Below, piece by piece: positions 9,128-17,683 of a DNA stretch of 52,855 nt. The stretch comes from Candidatus Dormiibacterota bacterium. GTDB lineage: Bacteria > Chloroflexota > Dormibacteria > Aeolococcales > Bog-877. Made by a program: the position numbers and the translations under genes. The notes beneath the pieces were generated by a model. That model worked only from the letters and a program-made list of their open reading frames with translations. It ran no database searches and was not told the DNA's origin. The first letter of the stretch is position 1; the number at the start of each line of letters is the position of its first letter. The stretch covers positions 1-52,855 of the forward strand of contig DAHUYV010000013.1 of assembly GCA_027306885.1 (NCBI GenBank), written 5' to 3'.

Positions 9128-9685
9128 GTGAGGCTAGGGACCGACCGGTCGAGTCAAGGCGCCGCGGGCGGGCTGGACTCGATCACAGGCGTGTCCTTGG
9201 TGCCAGTCGTCCTCACTGATGGTGTCTTTCTCCCGGGGGAGACCCATAGGCTGGATGCCAGCTGGGATGAAGAGATGGCGGTTCTGGCCGGATTCTCCGG
9301 ACCCGACGATCGCATCCTGCTCCTTCCCAGGGCAGTTCACCACTCCGACTCCGGGCCAGCAATCGGAGTTCTGGCGGTCGCCGACGCCGTGGGTTCGGAT
9401 GACTTCGGCCAGACTCTGCGAGCCCGGCTGTTCGCGCTTCGGCGGGTCGAGGTCAGGAGCGTGTCTCGTCGCGGGGCGGTGCTCGTGGCCGAGGTCGGCG
9501 AGGTGGACGAGGGCCAGGCTACGGAGGCTGACCTGGCCTGCCTGCTGCGCCTCGCCCGCCGAGTTGCCAGGAGGGAGAGCCTCGGGCGTCTGCCCGGACT
9601 TTCTCCTGAACCGGGAGGGAAGTCGCCGAGCCAGCTGCAGATGCCGTCGCCGTGGAGCTCGGGGCGAGCGATGAGGCGCGGCTGA
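9128..9685 (+). CDS. LON N-terminal (substrate-binding) domain protein, first copy
   Basis: VVLTDGVFLPGETHRLDAS...ILLLPRAVHHS...AIGVLAVADAV...LRARLFALRRVEV...LARRVARRE; GTG start behind aggagga Shine-Dalgarno. Homologous to the N-terminus of the next ORF. Confidence 0.6.
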   Translation: MRLGTDRSSQGAAGGLDSITGVSLVPVVLTDGVFLPGETHRLDASWDEEMAVLAGFSGPDDRILLLPRAVHHSDSGPAIGVLAVADAVGSDDFGQTLRARLFALRRVEVRSVSRRGAVLVAEVGEVDEGQATEADLACLLRLARRVARRESLGRLPGLSPEPGGKSPSQLQMPSPWSSGRAMRRG

Positions 9686-11580
9686 TGCTGCTGAGGGCGG
9701 CAAAGTGGGTTGATCGGCTGCCCCTCTTGGGGCAGCTCGCCAAGCCGCGCCGGACGCGGTTGCGCGCCCCGCGACCCCTCCGGCGGCGGAGGAGTGGAGC
9801 AACGGACCAGCCGTCGTCCCCCGGTCGTGGCGGGTCATTGGCAGAGGTCCTGGCGGTCCTCATCGATCAGGCGCTGCTTCCCGGAGAGACGTACAGAACC
9901 AGGTTGGGCGGAGCCGAGGTGGGAGAGGTGGGGGCCTGCCCGCGGACCCTGGGGGGACAGGTCGTCATCCTGCCCCGCGAGGCATTCCACCGCGGGTCAG
10001 TGCCATTCGTGGGCCTGCTCGCGACCGTGGATGAGCTGGAGGAGGATGCCGGGCGGATCGTGTACTGGCGGGCATACGGCCTGCGCCGGGTCCAAGTGCT
10101 CGAGGTCGGGTGGCACGGTCCGTCTCTGCGGGCCTGGTTCGCCGAGGTGGAGCGGGAGTCCGCGCCGCCGGAGGGCGCGGTCCCCAGGCTCCAGCGGCTG
10201 GCGAGGCGGGTGGCGCGGAAGCATGGGAACGCCTTCGACCCCGCCGGGGAGGTGACGGCGGGGCCCGCTGGACCCGGAGACCCGGACTCGGTCGCGGATT
10301 GGATTGCGCGCCAGGCCGAGCCCAGCCAGGACGACCGCCTGTGGCTGCTGCAGACCGTGAGCTGGGTGGATCGCCTGCCCGTGCTGGAGCGCTGTGCCCG
10401 GGTCAGTACCTGGCCGCGGACTCGCCAGCGGCGGACCTCGGACCGGGGCTCGCTGGAGGCAAAGGTGCGGGCCGCCAAGCTCCCCGCCCAGGTGCGGGAG
10501 GTGGTGGAGCGCTACCTGAAGGAGCCGAGTGGACTTCACGGCTCGCCGGGCAGGGAGGCCGCGGAGGTGGCCCTGGAACTGGTGTGGGACGCACCCGAAC
10601 CTCCGGAGTTGAACCTGGGGGAGGTGCGGGAGACCCTCGACCGCTCGCACTTCGGGATGGAGGGTGCCAAGCAGGCGTTCCTGGAGCTGGCGGCGACCGT
10701 GGAGTGGGGGCGGCGCCAGGGGAGGGCCTCGGCACCGGGCAGGAGCATCTGCCTGGTGGGGCCGTCCGGCACGGGCAAGACCACCATCGCCGGGGCGGCG
10801 GCGCAGGCGCTGGGCCGTCGGCTGGAAGCCATCCACCTCGGCGGAATGGACGATCTCGGGCTGGTGGGGGCCGACCGCACCTACTCGAGGTCGCGTCCGG
10901 GCCACCTGGTCCGGCGGCTGCGGGAGGCCCGGCTGCACCCGAGCCAGGTGGCGTTCCTGCTGGACGAGATCGACAAGGTGCGGCGCGACCCCTTCCGCTC
11001 GCCGCTCCCGGTGCTGCTGGCGCTGCTGGACCCGGGGCAGAACTCGGGGTTCGAGGACCGGTTCCTGGACGGGCTGAGGGTCGACCTCTCCGGAGCGCTG
11101 TTCATCGCCACCGCCAACGACTGGGAGGCGATAGCCGCTCCGCTGCGGGACCGGCTGGAGCGGGTCGAGCTGCGCCGCTACACGCCGGAGGAGCTGTTGC
11201 AGATCGGGCGCACATGGTTGCTGCCGAGGCTCGCTTCCGAGCTGGGCCTGAGAGATGGGGTGGTGGTCCGGGACAGCGCCCTGGAGGAGCTGGTCTTCGG
11301 CCCGCCTGGGGCCGACGGCTGCCGGGAGCTGGAGCGCAGGCTACGCCGGGTGGTGAGCCGGGGGCTCACGGCGCACATGCAGACCGGGCAGGCGGTGGTG
11401 GTGGACGCCCGCCAGGCCCGCGCGTGGGTCCCTATCGAGGCCGAGCGCCAGTCGATTGGCTTCCGGGCTTGGCCTGGTGGCCCGGCGGGGACCGGATTCC
11501 AGCGGCAACCGGGGAGAGGCGTTCCCAATCCAGCGGCCGGGCGGGCGGTCACCTCCTTGGGCCGTCGCGGTGGGCCCTGA
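9652..11580 (+). CDS. Lon-type AAA+ ATPase with LON N-domain, no recognisable serine-lysine peptidase domain
   Basis: Second LON N-domain (LIDQALLPGETYRTRLG...); Walker A GPSGTGKTTI; Lon-like LGGMDDLGLVGADRTYSRSRPGHLVRRL; Walker B VAFLLDEIDKV; C-terminus ends without a P-domain. Confidence 0.85.
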   Translation: MELGASDEARLMLLRAAKWVDRLPLLGQLAKPRRTRLRAPRPLRRRRSGATDQPSSPGRGGSLAEVLAVLIDQALLPGETYRTRLGGAEVGEVGACPRTLGGQVVILPREAFHRGSVPFVGLLATVDELEEDAGRIVYWRAYGLRRVQVLEVGWHGPSLRAWFAEVERESAPPEGAVPRLQRLARRVARKHGNAFDPAGEVTAGPAGPGDPDSVADWIARQAEPSQDDRLWLLQTVSWVDRLPVLERCARVSTWPRTRQRRTSDRGSLEAKVRAAKLPAQVREVVERYLKEPSGLHGSPGREAAEVALELVWDAPEPPELNLGEVRETLDRSHFGMEGAKQAFLELAATVEWGRRQGRASAPGRSICLVGPSGTGKTTIAGAAAQALGRRLEAIHLGGMDDLGLVGADRTYSRSRPGHLVRRLREARLHPSQVAFLLDEIDKVRRDPFRSPLPVLLALLDPGQNSGFEDRFLDGLRVDLSGALFIATANDWEAIAAPLRDRLERVELRRYTPEELLQIGRTWLLPRLASELGLRDGVVVRDSALEELVFGPPGADGCRELERRLRRVVSRGLTAHMQTGQAVVVDARQARAWVPIEAERQSIGFRAWPGGPAGTGFQRQPGRGVPNPAAGRAVTSLGRRGGP

Positions 11581-11894
11581 GATGTGCGGCACCCCAGTGG
11601 TCCGACCTGACGAAATTGTTACAAGGGGTCCCGGTATCACGCGCGCACGTATACCGCTGCCCATTGACCCACCCGGGGGCCGCTGGAGGCGTTTGACGCG
11701 AAGCTTGAGGTATGGCAGTCTGGGTAGGCCATGTCGACGCCCACTGAATGCCGGGTCCCGGCCACCTCACCGAAAGTGGTCCGACTCCACCTGCAGATGG
11801 TGGGGGACGTCGATGGCGGTGGAACCAGCCACCAGACAGGGGGTAGTTGCCTGGCGTAGCCAGCGGCCTCCCGATTGGGGCTGTGGCGGCGCTG

Positions 11895-12857
11895 ATGGCA
11901 TTGCCTGACGGCAACCCCTACCGGGCGGTGGCGGAGCGATCGTACCGTCCCAAGCTGGCCACTGACGATGCGCAGTGGGAGCTGGCGCTGCCCCTGTTCG
12001 TCGAGATCTTGGCCGCTGATCCGCGGCGGACCAGCGACTCCAAGCGTCTCCTCGATGGCAGGAGGTGCACCCTGGCCCGTCATGTCTACTGGCTGGCCAG
12101 TGAGCATCCCGACCGACTGAACCCGGACTTCGCCTTGGACGAGATCCAGGTTGAGCGGTCGGCGCTGCTGTCGGAGGGCCACGTCACTTACAAGTCACAG
12201 ATCTCGTACAAGTCGCAGCTCGGTAGCTTCAGGACTGGTTTCCCCAAGCTGTTTCCCCCAAGCAAGCGGATCTCCCCGTCGGGGGGGCTGGAGCCGACCG
12301 GGGATCGCGAGTTCCAGATCGCCCTCAACGCTGCGGAGACCTTCCGTAACAACGACACCTGCGATCGCGTCCGGGCGATGCTGCTGCTGTGTCGCGGGGC
12401 GGGGCTGGACAGCGTGGACTGCCGCTATGTCGCAGGCCCCGACGTGTTCCGCCGTCCCGGCGCGGGCCTTTGGGTGCGAGTGACCAATCCTAAAGCGTCC
12501 CGCGAGGTCCCTGTGCTGGCGAGGTTCGCCGCCGACCTGGAGGCACTGGCTTCGAGGGCAGGGGACAACGCCCTCATCGCCCAGTACCCACCGCCGGTGG
12601 CCGTGGGCCAGACGTCGCAGCTGACCGACATGCTCATCCGCCGCATGCAGGGCCAGTATCCAAGGCTGCGGGTCACGCCGAGCCGGCTGCGCAGGGCGTG
12701 GATTCGAGAGCAGATCGAGGGGTGGGACCAATTACGTGTCTTCCTCCAGGCTGCCGGTCTGAAGTCCATGCACTCGGTCGACGAGGGGCAGACACCCTGT
12801 CCCAAGTCCCCCGCGGATCCGGTCCGCAGGGCGCGCCTCCTGGGGGGCGTCGCCTGA
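11895..12857 (+). CDS. Tyrosine-recombinase-like protein with degenerate active site, partner of downstream transposase
   Basis: ORF 11847..12857; RAMLLLCRGAGLDSVDCRYVAG..VFRRPGAGLWVRVTNPKASREVPVL and VTPSRLRRAWIREQIEGWDQLRVFLQAAGLKS resemble integrase core boxes, but HxxR reads SRLR and no catalytic Tyr is evident. Confidence 0.5.
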   Translation: MALPDGNPYRAVAERSYRPKLATDDAQWELALPLFVEILAADPRRTSDSKRLLDGRRCTLARHVYWLASEHPDRLNPDFALDEIQVERSALLSEGHVTYKSQISYKSQLGSFRTGFPKLFPPSKRISPSGGLEPTGDREFQIALNAAETFRNNDTCDRVRAMLLLCRGAGLDSVDCRYVAGPDVFRRPGAGLWVRVTNPKASREVPVLARFAADLEALASRAGDNALIAQYPPPVAVGQTSQLTDMLIRRMQGQYPRLRVTPSRLRRAWIREQIEGWDQLRVFLQAAGLKSMHSVDEGQTPCPKSPADPVRRARLLGGVA

Positions 12858-14425
12858 TGGATCGGGTAGTCCTGCAAGACATTGTCGAAAACTTCCTCGA
12901 TCCGAACGCCGCGCTCTTCGAGTCGCTGGACGAAGCCATTCAGCCCCGGCGGGGGCGGGGCCTGGTCCCGGTGCGCGTCCTGTTCGGCGGGCTCGCGCAT
13001 CAAGCACTCACGCAGAGGGGGAAGACAATTACTTGCCTGGCTCGAACGCTGAGCCGCGAGTCCACTCCGAGCCAGCTGGTCCAGCTCTTTGGAGAACCTG
13101 TGGGTCCCTCACCCCGGCGCCGATCTGCCTCCACGGCACCGTCCGTGTGGCAGCTGTACCGGACCAAAGCTGCCTTGGCCAGGGCCCTGGGCGCCTCTCG
13201 GGGAGAAGACGATGCCAAAACCGTCGCCCTGCGTGAGCTCCTGGGCAGCACCAATGTGGAGGATTCCATCGATGAGCTGGGATTCCGCTTGGTCCACAGC
13301 AGCGCTCCGCCCATGCCGCCGGACTCGACCATCTCCATGGACACCACCAAGATTCCGGCGGCGTGTCGTCCGGTGAGCCAGAAGTCGATCCAGGCTGGCA
13401 AGTTTGCCTCCGATCGACAAGCCAGGTGGCGGAAGATGAAGAAGGGCGTGAGTTCGTTCGACGACGGGGTGGCCCCCCAGGAGCAGTCCCCCCTACAGAA
13501 CGCCCAGGCCCGGTACGAGTCGTGGCTCGGCTACTGGAACACCAGTGCAGTCCTGACTCAAGGTGGCCGCGAGTATGTCTACGGCGCCTACACGCGTCCT
13601 GCCAACCACAACGACTGGCCCGTGGCTCTGAAGTTGGTCGACCGGCTGCTGGCAGCTGGCGATAGGCCGAAGGCAGTCATCGCCGACCGGGGGTTTTCCG
13701 GTGGGCGGAGGTGGCTGGACGGTATTCGAGAGCGAGATCTATTTCCGGTCTTCGACTTGAAGGAGGATCAAGCCAAGCGGGACCCCGACTGGCGAGGCTG
13801 CCCCGTCCTGCAGGGCTGGCCCTACCTGCCGTCGTTGCCTCCGCGCCTCTGGAACCTGGTCGCCCCGGGGGTGGGAGAAAAGAACACGCCAGAGGGCATG
13901 AAGAGGTGGCAGCAGTACTGCCGGGATGTCGAGGAGCGTGAGCAATACGCTCTGGTGGCACACGGGCAGCCGACCCCCACCAAGGCGCGGGTGAGCTCGC
14001 CGCTGTTCCGCGGCCGCAAGATGGGCTGCCCCAAGGTTCCAGGGTCGATGCGGGGGCGCGACCCCAAGCTGGCGGTCTGCGACGGCAACCACGGCTACGA
14101 CGAGGCCTGCTGCCTCAAGACGGGCACCTTCAGGGCCGAGTACGCACCCATGGGCTACCAGCGCCCGACCTGGGGAACCAAGGCGTGGCGCCAGGAGTAC
14201 GCCCGACGCTCGGGGGTGGAGCGGAGCTACAACCTGTTCAAGAGCCAGAACGTCATCGGCATGACGAAGGAGCACTTCCAGTTGCGAGGCGCGATCAACG
14301 TTGCCCTGCTTTCGATTGTCGGCTGGGTGGCGGTCAACCTCCACCTGCGCCACCTGGATCGCGAGGCGGCGGCTCATCCGCCCAAGGTGCCGCGCCATCG
14401 AGGCCAGGTGGCTCTGGCCGCCTGA
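12857..14425 (+). CDS. DDE-type transposase, apparently full length
   Basis: Start overlaps the upstream stop (TGATG at 12855-12859). DDE-like blocks: ISMDTTKI, AVIADRGFSGG, RRSGVERSYNLFKSQNVIGM. Confidence 0.82.
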   Translation: MDRVVLQDIVENFLDPNAALFESLDEAIQPRRGRGLVPVRVLFGGLAHQALTQRGKTITCLARTLSRESTPSQLVQLFGEPVGPSPRRRSASTAPSVWQLYRTKAALARALGASRGEDDAKTVALRELLGSTNVEDSIDELGFRLVHSSAPPMPPDSTISMDTTKIPAACRPVSQKSIQAGKFASDRQARWRKMKKGVSSFDDGVAPQEQSPLQNAQARYESWLGYWNTSAVLTQGGREYVYGAYTRPANHNDWPVALKLVDRLLAAGDRPKAVIADRGFSGGRRWLDGIRERDLFPVFDLKEDQAKRDPDWRGCPVLQGWPYLPSLPPRLWNLVAPGVGEKNTPEGMKRWQQYCRDVEEREQYALVAHGQPTPTKARVSSPLFRGRKMGCPKVPGSMRGRDPKLAVCDGNHGYDEACCLKTGTFRAEYAPMGYQRPTWGTKAWRQEYARRSGVERSYNLFKSQNVIGMTKEHFQLRGAINVALLSIVGWVAVNLHLRHLDREAAAHPPKVPRHRGQVALAA

Positions 14426-14560
14426 CCCAGAGCCCCCTCCGCGAGTCCCGTCCAGCCCTCCGAGGATTCCGCACGTCCCCGTGAGAACTGAACTCGTATT
14501 CGGGGTCCGCTGAAGGCGCGTTCGACCGTATTCGAGCTCGGGAAATGCGGCCCCTGGACA

Positions 14561-14591
14561 GCAAAACGCCCGGAGATTGCTCTCCGGGCGT
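14561..14591 (-). terminator. Intrinsic terminator of the RNR gene
   Basis: Minus strand ACGCCCGGAGA-GCAA-TCTCCGGGCGT (11-bp perfect stem) followed by TTTGC. Confidence 0.8.
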
Positions 14592-14644
14592 CTGCTCCGC
14601 GAAAGTCGCCAATGTTTAGGCGGAAATTCGCCAAAGGCTCCCTG

Positions 14645-17461
14645 CTAGGAGCAGCCAGAAGTGCTGCCGCAGTTCATGCACTTGTAGCAGGCGCCGTTGC
14701 GCACCATGAGGGCCCCGCAGTCGGAGCAGGATGGGGCATCCTCCTGGTTGCGGAATGTGAGCTCGGCAGCTAATTGCTTGGCTGACGCTTGGGGTGGCGC
14801 AGCGGTTGTGGCCTGCCCCCCGGCGCCTTCGCCCGCCGAAACGTCCACCGCACCGTCGGCCGGCGCCTCCCGGCTGATGATCCCTAGAGCCTGCCGATCC
14901 TCGGCAGACAGGAATCGGGCGGCGAGCCACCGGAAGATGTAGTCCACGATCGACTTGGCGATCGGAATCTCGGGGTTGGTGGTGTAGCCCGCTGGCTCGA
15001 AGCGGCTGTGCGCGAACTTGGCGCAGAAGAGACGCAGGGGCACCCCGTACTGCAGGGCGACGGAGACCGCCGTGGCGAAAGAGTCCATCATGCCGCTGAG
15101 GGTGCTGCCCTCCTTGGCCATCTTGAGGAAGATTTCTCCGGGCTGGCCATCCTCGTACAGGCCCACAGTGAGGTAGCCCTCATGGCCCTGGATCTCGAAC
15201 TTGTGGGTGATCGCCGCCCGCTCGGACGGCAGCCGGTGACGGGCCGGTCGAGCCTCGATCACCTCCTGCCCGGTGTAGGTCGCCTGGCGCTCGGAGGTGG
15301 AGAGCGGCTGGCTGCGCTTGCTGCCGTCCCGGTAGATGGCGATCGCCTTCATCCCCAGCTTCCACGCGTCTACGTAGGCCTGCTCCACATCGTCAGGGCT
15401 GGCGTCCTGGGGCAGGTTGACGGTCTTGCTGATGGCCCCGGAGATGAACGGCTGGACCGCGGCCACCATCCGCACGTGTCCCTGCCAGCTGATCGAGCGC
15501 TGGCCGTTGGCCGGGGAGAAGGCGCAGTCAAAGACCGCGAGGTCCTCGTCCCGGAGGTGCGGCGCGCCTTCGATAGTGTCGTGGCCATCGACGTAGGCCA
15601 GGATGTCTGAGACCGCCTCCTCCCCGTACCCGAGGTGGTGCAGGGCCGATGGCACCGTGCCGTTCACCATCTTGAGAAGGCCACCACCCACCAGCTTCTT
15701 GTACTTCACCAGGGCGATGTCCGGCTCCACGCCCGTGGTGTCGCAGTCGAGCATGAAGGAGATCGTCCCGGTGGGGGCGAGGACCGTGGCTTGGGAGTTG
15801 CGGTAGCCGTGCACCGCTCCCAGTTCATGGGCGTCGTCCCAGGCCTTGCGACCGGCGGCCAGCAGCTCCTGGGGTACGTGCTCCGGACCGAGCTTGTAGG
15901 CGGCGGCGCGATGCTTCTCCATCACCCGCAGCATCGGCTGGCGGTTGGCCTCGAAGCCCTCAAAGGGGCCCACCTCCTTGGCGATCCGGGCCGACTGGGC
16001 GTAGGCCTCGCCGGTCATGATCGCTGTGAGTGCCCCAGCGTAGTTGCGGGCCTGGGGGCTGTCGTAGGGATAGCCGAGCGACATCAGCAGCGCGCCCAGG
16101 TTGGCGTAGCCCAGGCCCAGGGGCCGGAACTTGTGGCTGTTGACAGTGATCTTCTCGGTGGGATAGGCGGCGAACCCGACCAGGATCTCCATGGCGGTGA
16201 ACATGATCTGGATGGTGTGGCGGTAGCCCTCCAGGTCGAAGGCGCCGGCGCCGTCCATGAAGCGCATCAGGTTGATGCTGGAGAGATTGCAGGAGGAGTC
16301 GTCCAGGAAGAGGTACTCGGAGCAGGGGTTGCTGGCGTTGATCCGCCCGGAGTTGGGGCAGGTGTGCCACTCATTGATGGTGGTGTCGAACTGGAGCCCC
16401 GGGTCGCCGCAGGCCCAGGCGGCCTCGGTGATCTGACGCATGAGGTCCCGGGCTCGGTGCGTGCTGATGACTCGATTGCGGTCGGTCACGGCGTACGTGC
16501 GCCACTCCTTGTCCTCGAGGACGGCCCGCATGAACTCGTCGGTGACCCGGACCGAGTTGTTGGAGTTCTGGAAGAAGACCGACCCGTACGCCTCCCCGGT
16601 GAAGGAGCCGTCATACCCGGCTTCGATGAGGGACCAGGCCTTGCGCTCCTCACGGACCTTGCAGTTGATGAACTCCAAGATGTCGGGGTGGTCGGCGTTG
16701 AGGATCACCATCTTGGCCGCCCGGCGGGTCGTGCCCCCGGACTTGATCACCCCGGCAAACGCGTCGAAGCCCTTCATGAAGGACACCGGCCCGCTGGCGG
16801 TGCCGCCGGAAGCCAGGTGCTCCACCGAGGACCGAATCGGCGAGAGGTTGGTGCCGGTCCCAGATCCCCACTTGAAGAGCATCCCCTCGGTCTTGGCCAG
16901 CGTGAGGATGGAGTCCATGGTGTCGTCGACGGAGTTGATGAAGCAGGCGCTGATCTGAGGGTTGGGCTCCGCACCCAGGTTAAACCACACCGGGCTGTTG
17001 AACGCCGCCACTTGGTTGACCAGGATGGCGGACAGCTCGGCGTGGAAGATGTCGAGATCCTCGTCGCTGGCGAAGTACTGTCCGACCCGGCCCCAGTCCC
17101 GGATGGTGTCGGCCACCCGGGAGATCAGCTGACGCACGCTGCTCTCGCGCTGGGGGGTTCCCGCCAGGCCCCGGAAGTACTTGGACACCACCACGTTGGT
17201 GGCCAGCTGGGACCACGCCTGGGGGACCTCGACGTCCTCCTGGCTGAAGATCACCTCGCCCTTCTCATTGGTGATGCTGGCGGTCCGCCGCTCCCAGGGG
17301 ATAGCGTCGAAGGGATGCACGCCCGCGGTGGTGAAGTGGCGCTGCACCCGCAGCCCGGCGCGGGTGGCCGATTCCGCCGTCGAGCCCTTCCGGGCCGCGC
17401 CGGAGGATCCTCCGGGGGTGCCGGCGACGGTGGGCTCGGGGTCGGAGGCGGGTCGGTCCAT
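14645..17461 (-). CDS. nrdJ: Vitamin B12-dependent (class II) ribonucleoside-diphosphate reductase
   Basis: FNSPVWFNLGAEPNPQISACFINSVDDTMDSI, GSGTGTNLSPIRSS, NPCSEYLFLDDSSCNLSSINLMRF, LAPTGTISFMLDCDTTGVEPDIALVKYKKLVGGG, C-terminal CSDCGALMVRNGACYKCMNCGSTSGCS. Start set at ATG 17461 with AGGAGGG upstream (ORF extends to 17575). Confidence 0.95.
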   Translation of the reverse strand: MDRPASDPEPTVAGTPGGSSGAARKGSTAESATRAGLRVQRHFTTAGVHPFDAIPWERRTASITNEKGEVIFSQEDVEVPQAWSQLATNVVVSKYFRGLAGTPQRESSVRQLISRVADTIRDWGRVGQYFASDEDLDIFHAELSAILVNQVAAFNSPVWFNLGAEPNPQISACFINSVDDTMDSILTLAKTEGMLFKWGSGTGTNLSPIRSSVEHLASGGTASGPVSFMKGFDAFAGVIKSGGTTRRAAKMVILNADHPDILEFINCKVREERKAWSLIEAGYDGSFTGEAYGSVFFQNSNNSVRVTDEFMRAVLEDKEWRTYAVTDRNRVISTHRARDLMRQITEAAWACGDPGLQFDTTINEWHTCPNSGRINASNPCSEYLFLDDSSCNLSSINLMRFMDGAGAFDLEGYRHTIQIMFTAMEILVGFAAYPTEKITVNSHKFRPLGLGYANLGALLMSLGYPYDSPQARNYAGALTAIMTGEAYAQSARIAKEVGPFEGFEANRQPMLRVMEKHRAAAYKLGPEHVPQELLAAGRKAWDDAHELGAVHGYRNSQATVLAPTGTISFMLDCDTTGVEPDIALVKYKKLVGGGLLKMVNGTVPSALHHLGYGEEAVSDILAYVDGHDTIEGAPHLRDEDLAVFDCAFSPANGQRSISWQGHVRMVAAVQPFISGAISKTVNLPQDASPDDVEQAYVDAWKLGMKAIAIYRDGSKRSQPLSTSERQATYTGQEVIEARPARHRLPSERAAITHKFEIQGHEGYLTVGLYEDGQPGEIFLKMAKEGSTLSGMMDSFATAVSVALQYGVPLRLFCAKFAHSRFEPAGYTTNPEIPIAKSIVDYIFRWLAARFLSAEDRQALGIISREAPADGAVDVSAGEGAGGQATTAAPPQASAKQLAAELTFRNQEDAPSCSDCGALMVRNGACYKCMNCGSTSGCS

Positions 17462-17683
17462 GGGGATCCCTCCTGGCAGGACGTTCTGGATGGACGAGGC
17501 GGCCGGGAAACCATATGTTGGGGTCTGAACCCAGCCTAGGCGCAATATCTTGGGCCTTCGTTGTCCAGGAGTCAAGCCCCTGCGTCGCCATGACGCCCTG
17601 CGGGTACTATCCTAGTTGCGATCGGGTGAGACCGCCACTGCGATCTCCCCACGGTGCCAGCGCCAGTGACCCTCGGAGGAAGC

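Noticed and set aside
9600-9690. Programmed -1 frameshift joining the two LON N-domain ORFs
   Set aside because: No canonical X-XXY-YYZ slippery heptamer or obvious downstream hairpin seen; a 1-nt indel or coupled ORFs are simpler. Kept only as an alternative in the finding.
10110-11696. 528-aa frame-3 ORF overlapping the Lon-like AAA+ gene
   Set aside because: Gly/Ala/Pro/Arg-rich off-frame translation; frame 1 holds Walker A/B. Only the short GLAWWPGG stretch was kept, as a low-weight observation.
15635-17539. 634-aa plus-strand ORF antisense to nrdJ
   Set aside because: Composition typical of antisense frames in high-GC genes; nrdJ motifs clearly define the coding strand.
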